Assembly (NCBI RefSeq): GCF_004522095.1
Contig: NZ_SPUI01000002.1
Coordinates: forward strand, 310,001-374,000
Direction of reading: 5' to 3'
DNA: 64,000 nucleotides
From: Nocardioides sp. 503
GTDB lineage: Bacteria > Actinomycetota > Actinomycetes > Propionibacteriales > Nocardioidaceae
Below, in pieces: positions 56,287 through 63,528 of this stretch (positions are counted from its first letter, which is position 1; each line of letters opens with the position of its first letter). The notes beneath the pieces were generated by a model. The model was not told the DNA's origin. It was given only the letters and a program-made list of their open reading frames with translations, and did no database searches. The position numbers and the translations under genes were made by a program.

Positions 56287-57681
56287 GTGACCGAGCTGCA
56301 CGACCTGACCGCCCTCGAGCAGGGCGCGCTCGTGCGCTCGGGCGCGGTCTCGCCCCGCGAGCTGACCGACCACTACCTCGAACGCGCCGCACGTCTCGAC
56401 GACGTCGGCGCGTTCGTCACGCTCACCCCCGACCTCGCGCGGGAGCGGGCGGACTCGCTGGCTGGTGGGTCGGGTGGCCCGCTGCACGGGGTGCCGACCG
56501 CCATCAAGGACCTCAACCTCACCGCGGGAGTGCGGACGACCTTCGGGTCGGCGGCGTTCGACGACTTCGTGCCCGACGTCTCCGACGGGGTGACGCTGTC
56601 CCTGGAGGACGCCGGGATGGTGAGCCTCGGCAAGACGAGCACCCCGGAGTTCGGCTCGCCCTGCTACACCGAGCCCGACGGTCGGCCGCCCGCGGTGACG
56701 CCGTGGGACCGCACCCGCATGGCGGGCGGCTCGTCGGGCGGGGCCGCGGCGGCCGTGGCCGCCGGGCTGGTGCCGGTGGCGCAGGGCTCCGACGGCGGCG
56801 GCTCCATCCGGATCCCTGCCTCCTGCTGCGGCCTGGTGGGCCTCAAGCCGTCGCGGGGTCGGATCTCCGGCTTCCCCGTGTACGGCGACCCGGTCGGCCT
56901 CGGCACCGCGGGCTCGATCGCGCGCACGGTGCGCGACGCGGCCGCGCTGCTGGACGTGATGGCGGGTCGCCGCGAGGGCGACCCCTTCTGGGCGCCGGCG
57001 CCGACCTCGACCTTCCTCTCCGCCTGCGACCGCGAGCCCGGGCGGCTGCGCGTCGCCCGGTTCGTCACGCCGGTCATCGCCGACGTCCCGGTGGACCCGG
57101 CTTGTGTGACCGCCTACGAGGACGCGTCGCGGCTGCTGGAGTCGCTCGGTCACGAGGTCGTCGACGTGCCCGTGCCGATGCCGCACGAGGCGGTGCCCGT
57201 GTTCGAGACGTGCTGGGCCGTGCTCACCGCCCTGACGGTCGTGCCGCCCGAGCGCGAGCACCTGCTCCGCCCGCTCACCCGCTGGCTGGCCGAGCAGGGG
57301 CGGGCCGTGAGCGCGCCGGAGCTCGGTCTCGCCATCGGGGCGATGCGCCGCTACGCCGCCGACGCCCTGCGCGCGCTCTCGCCGTACGACGCGGTGCTGA
57401 CGCCGACGCTCGCCCTGCCGCCTCAGCCGGTCGGTGCGCTGCGCGACGACGCCGACCCGGCCGCCGACTTCGCGGCGCAGAAGGCCTTCACGCCGTACAC
57501 CTCGGCGTGGAACGTGACCGGCATGCCGGCGGTCTCCCTGCCGCTCCACTGGACCGCGGACGGGCTCCCGGTCGGTGTCATGCTGGCGGCGCGCCCCGCC
57601 GAGGAGGAGCTGCTGCTCTCGCTGGCGGCCCAGGTCGAGACGGCGGCACCGTGGTCGGAGAGGAGGCCACCGCGATGGTGA
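56287..57681 (+). CDS. amidase-signature family enzyme
   Basis: 464 residues of the amidase signature family (GatA-like), hydrolysing C-N bonds of an unknown amide. Catalytic triad Lys-cisSer-Ser visible: K74 in GVPTAIKDLN, Ser149/150 in MAGGSSGGAAAAV and nucleophile S173 in DGGGSIRIPAS. There is no signal peptide and no GatC/GatB neighbour, so a stand-alone amidase. The GTG start has TAGGTT exactly six bases upstream (leaderless). Its stop overlaps the start of the aminoglycoside acetyltransferase by seven bases. Confidence 0.93.
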   Translation: MTELHDLTALEQGALVRSGAVSPRELTDHYLERAARLDDVGAFVTLTPDLARERADSLAGGSGGPLHGVPTAIKDLNLTAGVRTTFGSAAFDDFVPDVSDGVTLSLEDAGMVSLGKTSTPEFGSPCYTEPDGRPPAVTPWDRTRMAGGSSGGAAAAVAAGLVPVAQGSDGGGSIRIPASCCGLVGLKPSRGRISGFPVYGDPVGLGTAGSIARTVRDAAALLDVMAGRREGDPFWAPAPTSTFLSACDREPGRLRVARFVTPVIADVPVDPACVTAYEDASRLLESLGHEVVDVPVPMPHEAVPVFETCWAVLTALTVVPPEREHLLRPLTRWLAEQGRAVSAPELGLAIGAMRRYAADALRALSPYDAVLTPTLALPPQPVGALRDDADPAADFAAQKAFTPYTSAWNVTGMPAVSLPLHWTADGLPVGVMLAARPAEEELLLSLAAQVETAAPWSERRPPRW

Positions 57682-58202
57682 CTCAGCTGGTCATGTGCCA
57701 CACCGCCGAGATGACGCCGGAGGAGCTCGGCGCCGTCCGTGGCCTGATGGACGAGGCCTTCGGCGACTTCACCGACCACGACTGGGGTCACGCGCTCGGC
57801 GGGCAGCACGCCCTCGTCGTCGAGGACGGAGTCGCGGTCGCCCACGGAGCGCTCGTGATGCGCCGCCTGCTGCACGCCGGCCGCTCGCTGCGCACCGGCT
57901 ACGTCGAGGGCGTCGCCGTACGACCCGACCGCCGACGGCGTGGTCACGCCGACCGGGTCATGACCGCGCTGGAGTCGCTGGCACCGGCGTACGACGTGCT
58001 GGCGCTGTCGTCCTCCGAGCAGGGCGTCGCGCTCTACGAGAGCCGTGGCTGGCAGCGGTGGCGCGGCCCGACCTCGGTCCTGTCGCCATCGGGCGTGGTG
58101 GCGACCCCCGACGACGACGGCTCGGTATTCGTCCTGGGCGGCACGGACCTCGACCTCGACGACGTCCTCACCTGCGACTGGCGCGACGGCGACGTCTGGT
58201 AG
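57675..58202 (+). CDS. aac(2')-I: aminoglycoside 2'-N-acetyltransferase, AAC(2')-I family
   Basis: 175-residue GNAT enzyme that acetylates the 2'-amino group of aminoglycosides with acetyl-CoA. It follows the chromosomal mycobacterial AAC(2')-I pattern along its length: TDHDWGHALGGQHALVVEDG, TGYVEGVAVRPDRRRRGHA (acetyl-CoA loop RRRGHA), ALSSSEQGVALYESRGWQRW, GPTSVLSPSG, and the distinctive ending CDWRDGDVW. In mycobacteria it is intrinsic and may have a cell-wall role. Here it is translationally coupled to the upstream amidase (overlap of seven bases). Recognition is by recall of the family, with strong motif agreement. Confidence 0.9.
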   Translation: MVTQLVMCHTAEMTPEELGAVRGLMDEAFGDFTDHDWGHALGGQHALVVEDGVAVAHGALVMRRLLHAGRSLRTGYVEGVAVRPDRRRRGHADRVMTALESLAPAYDVLALSSSEQGVALYESRGWQRWRGPTSVLSPSGVVATPDDDGSVFVLGGTDLDLDDVLTCDWRDGDVW

Positions 58203-58211
58203 CTCAGATCG

Positions 58212-58355
58212 TCAGCTCAGGCAGGACCGGGGAGCCGCATCAGCCAGCCGATGGCGAAGGCGCCAGCACACCGACGACGTCGGCTTCGTGGGTCCCACCG
58301 TGACCGCTACGTCGTCGAAACGCTTCGACGTCGCCGGCAGCACCTCGATGCTCAC
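58212..58355 (-). pseudogene. N-terminal remnant of a GNAT-family gene
   Basis: From GTG at 58355 the frame reads (V)SIEVLPATSKRFDDVAVTV then GPTKPTSSVCWRLRHRLAD and stops after 47 residues. This is the characteristic start of a common actinobacterial acetyltransferase (VLPATxxRFDDVA...GPKxPxSSVCWCLxHR, about 190 residues), here cut short. The remaining gap 58356-58442 has no feature. It is probably a deletion relic. Confidence 0.6.
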
Positions 58356-58442
58356 GAGGGCCCACGCTAGTACGGACCCCCTTCCGCGGGTACCCGAGCG
58401 AATGCCCGGCCAGCGCATGACTCACGACCGATCGGACTCCCG

Positions 58443-59114
58443 ATGCACGTCCCGAGCCTGGTAGCCGTCCCCGGTCTGGGCCTGGGCGCCGAGGCCTGGC
58501 GACCGACGCTGTCCCTCTGGGGGCGTGGCGACGGCGACGTGCGGCTGCTGCCGGGGTACGGCGTCCCGCTCGCCCGCGCCGCACCGTGGACTCCCGTGGA
58601 CATCGCGGCACAGCTGTGCGGGGTGCTGCGAGGACCGACGACGCTGCTCGGTCACTCGTCGAGCTGTCAGGTCGTGGCGCACGCAGCGCGGCTGAGGCCG
58701 GACCTCGTGACCGGCCTGGCGCTGGTCGCGCCGACGACCGACCCTCGTGCCGGCTCGTGGCCCGCGCTGATGGGGGCGTGGTGTCGGACGGTCGGTCACG
58801 AGGATCCGCGGCAGCTGCCGTTGTTGCTGCGGCAGTACCGGCGCACCACGCTCAGGTCCATGCTGCGCACCATGGACCGCTCACGCCGTGACGACATCGC
58901 CGCGACCCTGTCGCAGGTCGGATGTCCGGTGGTCCTGGTCCGTGGGGTCCATGACCGCATCGCTCGCAGCGACTGGCTCCGGGCCTTGGCGGACGGCGGT
59001 CCCGGCCGGACGGTGATCGAGCTGGGCGTGGGCGCACACATGGTGCCGCTGACCCACCCGGACGTCCTGGCCGCCGAGGTGGGTGCGGCGCTCGGACTCC
59101 CCACAGAGGGGTGA
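58443..59114 (+). CDS. alpha/beta-hydrolase fold protein
   Basis: 223 residues of the alpha/beta hydrolase superfamily: oxyanion region VAVPGLGLGAEAW, nucleophile elbow GHSSSCQ (Ser about 72) after strand 5, an acid in VLVRGVHDRIARSDW (D) and His in GVGAHMVPLTHPDVLA. The cap is small. It could be an esterase, lactonase or similar; substrate unknown. No signal peptide. It stands between the GNAT remnant and the convergent Rieske gene. Confidence 0.88.
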   Translation: MHVPSLVAVPGLGLGAEAWRPTLSLWGRGDGDVRLLPGYGVPLARAAPWTPVDIAAQLCGVLRGPTTLLGHSSSCQVVAHAARLRPDLVTGLALVAPTTDPRAGSWPALMGAWCRTVGHEDPRQLPLLLRQYRRTTLRSMLRTMDRSRRDDIAATLSQVGCPVVLVRGVHDRIARSDWLRALADGGPGRTVIELGVGAHMVPLTHPDVLAAEVGAALGLPTEG

Positions 59115-59138
59115 GCCTTCAGAGCCGCTGGAGGCGGG

Positions 59139-59507
59139 TCAGTCTCGGCGGTCGACGATGATCTCGGCGCCGCGACGCAGGGCGTGCGCGACGCGCAACC
59201 TGAGCACCTGGCTGTAGCCGCGCACGAGCTCGGCGTAGCGGGGCGTGCGGCCGTGGTAGCCCAGGAACCCCTTCGGACCCTCGACCATCTTGCCGGTGCC
59301 GACGTCGTAGCGCGCCTGGTGCCACGGACAGACCAGGCACCCGTCGGCGTCGATGCTGCCCTGGGACAGGTCTCCGAGCTGGTGGCGGCAACGGCGCGAG
59401 ACCGCGAACAGCTCGCCCTCCCGGTTGCCCACCGCCCATGCCCCAGCCCGGCGCACCTGACCCGGGGTCAGCTCATCGGCGGGCACGCTCGGCGGTGTCT
59501 TCGTCAT
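59139..59507 (-). CDS. Rieske [2Fe-2S] domain protein
   Basis: 122 residues, a single Rieske domain with both cluster motifs: C40-x-H42 (CRHQLGDLSQG) and C60-x2-H63 (CLVCPWHQARYD). Domain starts at about residue 10 (VPADELTPGQVRRAG). It resembles ferredoxin-like Rieske proteins used as electron donors or nitrite-reductase small subunits. No oxygenase or partner is adjacent, so its role is open. The C-terminal 45 residues (RTPRYAELVRGYSQVLRLRV and so on) are an extension beyond the domain. Confidence 0.9.
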   Translation of the reverse strand: MTKTPPSVPADELTPGQVRRAGAWAVGNREGELFAVSRRCRHQLGDLSQGSIDADGCLVCPWHQARYDVGTGKMVEGPKGFLGYHGRTPRYAELVRGYSQVLRLRVAHALRRGAEIIVDRRD

Positions 59508-59570
59508 GCCCCCACTCTGCGCGCTCTCCCGGGCCTCCGCCTACGTCCTAGAGGGTGATCGGTGGGACCG

Positions 59571-60151
59571 ACCCCTGCACCTCTGGTCACCTCCTCGCGT
59601 GAATCGGTGGTCGCGTGCGGCGCCGCGGTGGTCGCCGTGCTTGGCAGCTACGGGGACGAGGCAGGCGGTGGTGGCGCGCCGCTGCCGGCTTCCGGCGGTT
59701 GAGGTGCGAGCGCAGCGAGCCTCGAAACCACGTGCCGGTGGTTGAGCAGCGAGGAGCGCCAGCGACGAGCGAACGTCGAGACCCCCGCACCTCTGGTCAC
59801 CTCCTGTGGTGAATCGGTGGCGCCGTACGGCGCCGCGGTCGTCGCGGTGGTTGGCAGCTACGGGGACGAGGCAGCCGGTGGTGGTGCGCCGCTGCCGGCC
59901 TCCGGTGGTTGAGGTGCGAGCGCAGCGAGCCTCGAAACCACGTGCCGGTGGTCGAGCAGCGAGGAGCGCCAGCGACGAGCGCCCGTCGAGACCCCCGCAC
60001 CTCTGGTCACCTCCTCGCGTGAATCGGTGGTCCCGTGCGGCGCCGCGGTCGTCGCGGTGGTTGGCAGCTACGGAGACGAGGCAGCCGGTGGTGGCGCGCC
60101 GCTGCCGGCTTCCGGTGGTTGAGGTGCGAGCGCAGCGAGCCTCGAACCCAC
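59571..60151 (+). repeat. 210-base tandem repeat (2.8 copies) containing REP-like units
   Basis: The phrase ctctggtcacctcct begins at 59581, 59791 and 60001, a period of exactly 210 bases. Each copy holds gtgaatcggtgg, a cggcgccgcgg segment, ttggcagctacgg(g/a)gacga, and at its end a REP-like unit ggttgaggtgcgagcgcagc (59696, 59906 and 60116). The first two copies add a second unit gtggt(t/c)gagcagcgagga (59738 and 59948), while the third stops after the first unit. No convincing gene lies in 59508-60268. The rest is this array plus the short upstream region of the DUF222 gene. Confidence 0.88.
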
Positions 60152-60268
60152 CCCACCCAGAGGGCTGAAAGTAAAATCTGAGAATGAAGGCCACTTACCC
60201 TCCACACCCTGTGGATAACCGGTCTTTTCGGCCCTTCACTGTCGGTGGCGGCTGCTTGAGTAGGCATC

Positions 60269-61495
60269 ATGAGCAGCCGCGCCACCCACCCGCCGAGCCA
60301 CCCCGTGGTCCAGAAGGTGGCGCGCCTGCGAGCCGAGCTCGCCGAGCTCAACGAGACCCCACTGTGGTCCATGACCCCCGAGGAGGCCGCCGACACTCTC
60401 GTCGAGACGACCCGCCTCAACGCCCAGGCAGATGAGCTCGAGCTCCGCCTGGCCGCTCACGCCGATCGCTGCGAGGTGGGCACCTCCGAAGGCGCGACGT
60501 CGACGGCGGTCTACTGGGCCCACCAGACCCACCTGACCCAACGCGACGCCGCGTCGAAGATGAAGCTCGCGAAGGCGATCGAGGCTCATGCGTCTGTCGA
60601 GCGCGCACTTGCTCACGGTGACGTACTCGCCGACCAGGCGAAGGTGATCGTCGAGGCAGTGGACGCCCTGCCCGACGACGTCGTAGCCGAGGTCAAGACG
60701 CAGGCGCGTGAGCACCTCCTCGCGGAGGCGGCTCACTTCGACGCCAAGCGGCTACGGGTCCTAGGCCTGCACGCCCTGGAGGTCGTGGCCCCCGAGGTCG
60801 GGGAGGCAGAGACGGCCCGTCAGCTCGAGGCCCAGGAGCGCAAAGCCCTGGCCAAGGCCAGGTTCACGATGCACGACGACGGCCACGGCACCACCCACGG
60901 CCGGTTCTCGATCCCGACCCATCAGGCAGACAAGCTCCGCAAACCACTCAACGCCCTCGCCGCACCCAAAGCCGGCGGCGAAGGCTCCACCCCGCACGGC
61001 CTGGGGCTGGCGTTCATCGAGTACATCGACCGATTCCCCACCAAGAAGCTGCCGCAGGCGGGCGGGATGGACACCACCGTCGTGGTCACCATGACCCTGG
61101 AGACGCTCATGGGTGGGTTGAAGGCGGCGCATCTGGACACCGGCACCCCGATCAGCCCCGGACTCGCCCGGCGGATGGCCTGCGAGGCCGGTGTCATCCC
61201 CGTCGTCCTGGGTGGGAAGTCCCAGGTCCTCGACGTCGGCCGCAGGATGCGGTTCCACACCAAGGCCCAGAGGATCGCGATGGCCGTCCGCGACGGCGGC
61301 TGCATCGCCCTGGGCTGCGACAGGCCCTCAGCGTGGTGTCACGCTCACCACCTAGACCCCTGGTCCCAAGGCGGCCACACCTCCGTCGAGCGCGGCGGGC
61401 TGCTCTGCACCGGCCACCACCCGCTCGCCCACCACCCCGGCTACGTCATGACCCATCACCCGGGCGGCAAGGTCTCCTTCCACAGGCGGGAGTGA
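60269..61495 (+). CDS. DUF222 / HNH endonuclease (13E12-repeat family), second copy
   Basis: 408 residues: helical DUF222 domain (about 30-330) and HNH nuclease at the C-terminus (GCIALGCDRPSAWCHAHHLD, then GGLLCTGHHPLAHHPGYVM) with C-x4-C, H-H-L-D and H-H ligands. It is only distantly similar to the 12337 protein, and the HNH motif is of the AWCHAHH type, so it belongs to another subgroup. It follows the tandem repeat directly. Role unknown; often multicopy and variable between strains. Confidence 0.9.
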   Translation: MSSRATHPPSHPVVQKVARLRAELAELNETPLWSMTPEEAADTLVETTRLNAQADELELRLAAHADRCEVGTSEGATSTAVYWAHQTHLTQRDAASKMKLAKAIEAHASVERALAHGDVLADQAKVIVEAVDALPDDVVAEVKTQAREHLLAEAAHFDAKRLRVLGLHALEVVAPEVGEAETARQLEAQERKALAKARFTMHDDGHGTTHGRFSIPTHQADKLRKPLNALAAPKAGGEGSTPHGLGLAFIEYIDRFPTKKLPQAGGMDTTVVVTMTLETLMGGLKAAHLDTGTPISPGLARRMACEAGVIPVVLGGKSQVLDVGRRMRFHTKAQRIAMAVRDGGCIALGCDRPSAWCHAHHLDPWSQGGHTSVERGGLLCTGHHPLAHHPGYVMTHHPGGKVSFHRRE

Positions 61496-61526
61496 GGAGC
61501 ACGCGGCTGATGGTTGGATGCGACGC

Positions 61527-62141
61527 ATGGCCGTGCGACACCTGTACCTGGCGAGGCACGCTGAGCCGGACGATGACGACAACCTGACGGAGCGGGGCGT
61601 CGCGCAGGCGATCGCGCTCGGGCGGCGCCTGTCGTACGTGCCGTTCTGCTCGGTGCTGCACGGACCCCTGCCCAGAGCGCGCGCCACAGCGACCTTGGTC
61701 GCCGGCCAGCTCGACCACCAGGCGCCTCTGGTCGAGCTTGAGGCTGCTGGAGACTACGTGCCGCACCTACCGTCACCGGACGAGGTGGACCCGACGTACC
61801 GACCAGGCGTCATGGCCTTCCTCGCCGACGTGACTCCGGAGCAGGCCACCCAGGGAGCGAAGCACGCCGCGGAGGCCGTCCGGCTGCTGACCGTGCCGCA
61901 GCAGACGGAGGGGGACAGCCACCAGCTCGTGGTGACGCACGCGTTCACCATCGGGTGGCTCGTTCGCGAGTTCCACGATGCACCGCCGTGGCGATGGGTG
62001 GGGATCGACAGCTGCCACGCGGCGTTGACGGTGATCCGCTGCTCCAGCGACCGACCGCCGGCTGTCGCGGTGTTCAACGACATGTCGCACCTGCCCGAAG
62101 ACCTGCGGTGGACGGGCTTCCCGGAGCACCTGCGGCTGTGA
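61527..62141 (+). CDS. histidine phosphatase (phosphoglycerate-mutase-like) family protein
   Basis: 204 residues with the branch-1 histidine phosphatase signature ARHAEP (catalytic His about residue 11), a second Arg in GPLPRARATATLV, and the late His in LVVTHAFTIGWLV. Function is probably phosphatase on a small phosphorylated molecule. An alternative ATG at 61518 would add MRR. The MazG-like gene follows 15 bases after the stop, so both might act in nucleotide clean-up (inference), although the second has its own promoter hexamer. Confidence 0.87.
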   Translation: MAVRHLYLARHAEPDDDDNLTERGVAQAIALGRRLSYVPFCSVLHGPLPRARATATLVAGQLDHQAPLVELEAAGDYVPHLPSPDEVDPTYRPGVMAFLADVTPEQATQGAKHAAEAVRLLTVPQQTEGDSHQLVVTHAFTIGWLVREFHDAPPWRWVGIDSCHAALTVIRCSSDRPPAVAVFNDMSHLPEDLRWTGFPEHLRL

Positions 62142-62156
62142 CGCTAGCGTGCCGCC

Positions 62157-62486
62157 ATGGACCTCGACGACTACCAGCGCGCGGCGATGCGCACGGCCCG
62201 CGACAAGGATGCTCCCGACGAGTTCATGCACCTGGTGCTGGGCCTGGTGGGTGAAGCGGGCGAGGTCGCCGAGAAGGTCAAGAAGCTGGTGCGCGACAAG
62301 AACAGCGACCTGGCCCACCTGGATCGCGACGACATGGCCGCCGAGCTCGGCGACGTCCTCTGGTACGCCGCCGTCCTGGCCAACTTCCTCGACCTCTCGC
62401 TGAACGACGTCGCCCAGCGCAACGTCGACAAGCTGGCGGACCGGCAGCGGCGCGCGGTCCTCGGTGGCTCGGGGGACAACCGCTGA
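62157..62486 (+). CDS. MazG-like nucleotide pyrophosphohydrolase
   Basis: 109-residue all-alpha NTP pyrophosphatase of the MazG superfamily, hydrolysing (d)NTPs to monophosphates. The metal site is visible: LGLVGEAGEVAEKVKK (ExxE) and DMAAELGDVLWYAAVLANFL (ExxD). It is cytosolic and forms homo-oligomers. TAGCGT (62145-62150) lies exactly six bases before the ATG, the leaderless arrangement. Length and motifs match the MazG-like short family. Confidence 0.93.
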   Translation: MDLDDYQRAAMRTARDKDAPDEFMHLVLGLVGEAGEVAEKVKKLVRDKNSDLAHLDRDDMAAELGDVLWYAAVLANFLDLSLNDVAQRNVDKLADRQRRAVLGGSGDNR

Positions 62487-62490
62487 CGTC

Positions 62491-62953
62491 TCACTGCTCG
62501 CAGCGGAAGGTCCTCTCGGCGACGCACCGGTCCTCACCGCGCCCTCCGACGGCCACGTCGTCGCCGCGCCCGCCGAGCAGGATGTCGGGCATCCATCCGC
62601 CACGGAACCTGTCGTCACCCCGGCCGCCCTTGATGACCAGCTCGTTCTCCTCACCGAGGTAGCCACAGCCAGCATCGCCGTCGTTGAACGCCTCGACGAG
62701 GTCCGCACCCCGACCGGCGTCCACGACACCCCGGCATCCCAGCGCCTGGAAGTGATCCGGCCCCCGCGTCCCACGCACGTCGAGACGGACCGTCATGAAC
62801 CGGTGGCGTTCGAAGCCGCGGATCCGGGCCCGCACCGCCCGTCGCTCACGCTGGAAGAGCAAGCGCGCCCGGGGGAGGACCACGCCGTGTCGGGACTCAG
62901 CCCAGGGCGAGGACGAGGGCGAGGACGGGACGTGTGACGAGCACGCGAGGCAT
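62491..62953 (-). pseudogene. RTX-type secreted protein gene, probably frameshifted
   Basis: From ATG at 62953 one frame gives a signal-peptide-like MPRVLVTRPVLALVLALG and then a stop. A +1 frame from about the same place continues to the stop at 62491 and encodes a C-terminus with RTX-like GGRGDD repeats (IKGGRGDDRFRGG, LLGGRGDDVAVGGRGEDRC) and FRCE at the end, typical of actinobacterial secreted calcium-binding proteins. The two halves fit one small exported protein broken by a frameshift. Alternatively a product starts at GTG 62883 without a signal. Four cysteines. Confidence 0.55.
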
Positions 62954-63018
62954 GACGCACCTTGGCACGCGGGAGCGGCGTCGAGGGCACGTTTCGGGTG
63001 ATTGGCAGGGCGACCGGT

Positions 63019-63474
63019 CTACGCGGAGACGCGAGCCAGGGCGAGCGCCACCAGGGCGAAGGCGCCGAGGATGACGGCGACCCGGACGTAGTGCAGTCGG
63101 TCCCACCGCTGCGTCTGCTCGCGCCAGTCCGGGGGAGCGGTCTCGGGCGTCCAGGTCATCGCGCGTGAGTTGATGGGCACGAGCAGGAGGACGGACATGG
63201 CGACGCTGACCGCGAGCAGCCCCGCCGAGACGAGCGCGGGCGCAGAGGAGGGCTCGCCCCAGGCCAGTACGCCCCATCCCACCACCAGCACGAGGCTTGC
63301 GACGTACCAGAACGGCATCAGCCTGCCGAGGACCCGCCCTCCGTCGGCACGCGCCGCCAGGCTGCTGTCCGTGGGCAGTCGGTTGAGCAGGGGGTTGACG
63401 AAGGCGGCCACGGCGAGCTCGACGCCGACCATGGTGCCGATGACGACGACGGTGATGATGCCTAGTGCGGTCAC
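63019..63474 (-). CDS. DUF1772 (anthrone-oxygenase-like) membrane protein
   Basis: 151 residues with four transmembrane helices (about 4-26, 54-73, 80-102 and 130-150). The DUF1772 pattern is clear: ELAVAAFVNPLLNRLP, RVLGRLMPFWYVASLVL and the final PINSRAMTWTPETAPPDWRE with WDRLHYVRVAVIL. Family members include anthrone oxygenases; the substrate here is unknown. GTG start with aggag at 8-12 bases upstream. It diverges from the TetR gene at 63528, which probably regulates it. Confidence 0.9.
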   Translation of the reverse strand: MTALGIITVVVIGTMVGVELAVAAFVNPLLNRLPTDSSLAARADGGRVLGRLMPFWYVASLVLVVGWGVLAWGEPSSAPALVSAGLLAVSVAMSVLLLVPINSRAMTWTPETAPPDWREQTQRWDRLHYVRVAVILGAFALVALALARVSA

Positions 63475-63492
63475 GAGGACTCCTAGTTAGCA

Positions 63493-63528
63493 GTGCTAGA
63501 TATGCGAGCAATGCTAGAGTAGCGAGCA
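63493..63528. promoter_or_regulatory. candidate TetR operator: tandem 18-base repeat
   Basis: gtgctagatatgcgagca (63493-63510) is followed directly by atgctagagtagcgagca (63511-63528), 15 of 18 positions identical. Each half also has tgct...agca symmetry. It fills the gap between the divergent DUF1772 and TetR genes and covers the presumed -10 TAGAGT (63515-63520) of the TetR gene. Confidence 0.65.

Noticed and set aside
59571..60151. Could the regular repeats be a CRISPR array?
   Set aside because: The period is 210 bases with near-identical whole units and no unique spacers, and no cas genes are present; it is a tandem duplication with REP units.
60210..60218. tgtggataa, a perfect DnaA box (ttatccaca)
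   Set aside because: A single box only, no cluster, no dnaA/dnaN/parAB nearby; not an origin.
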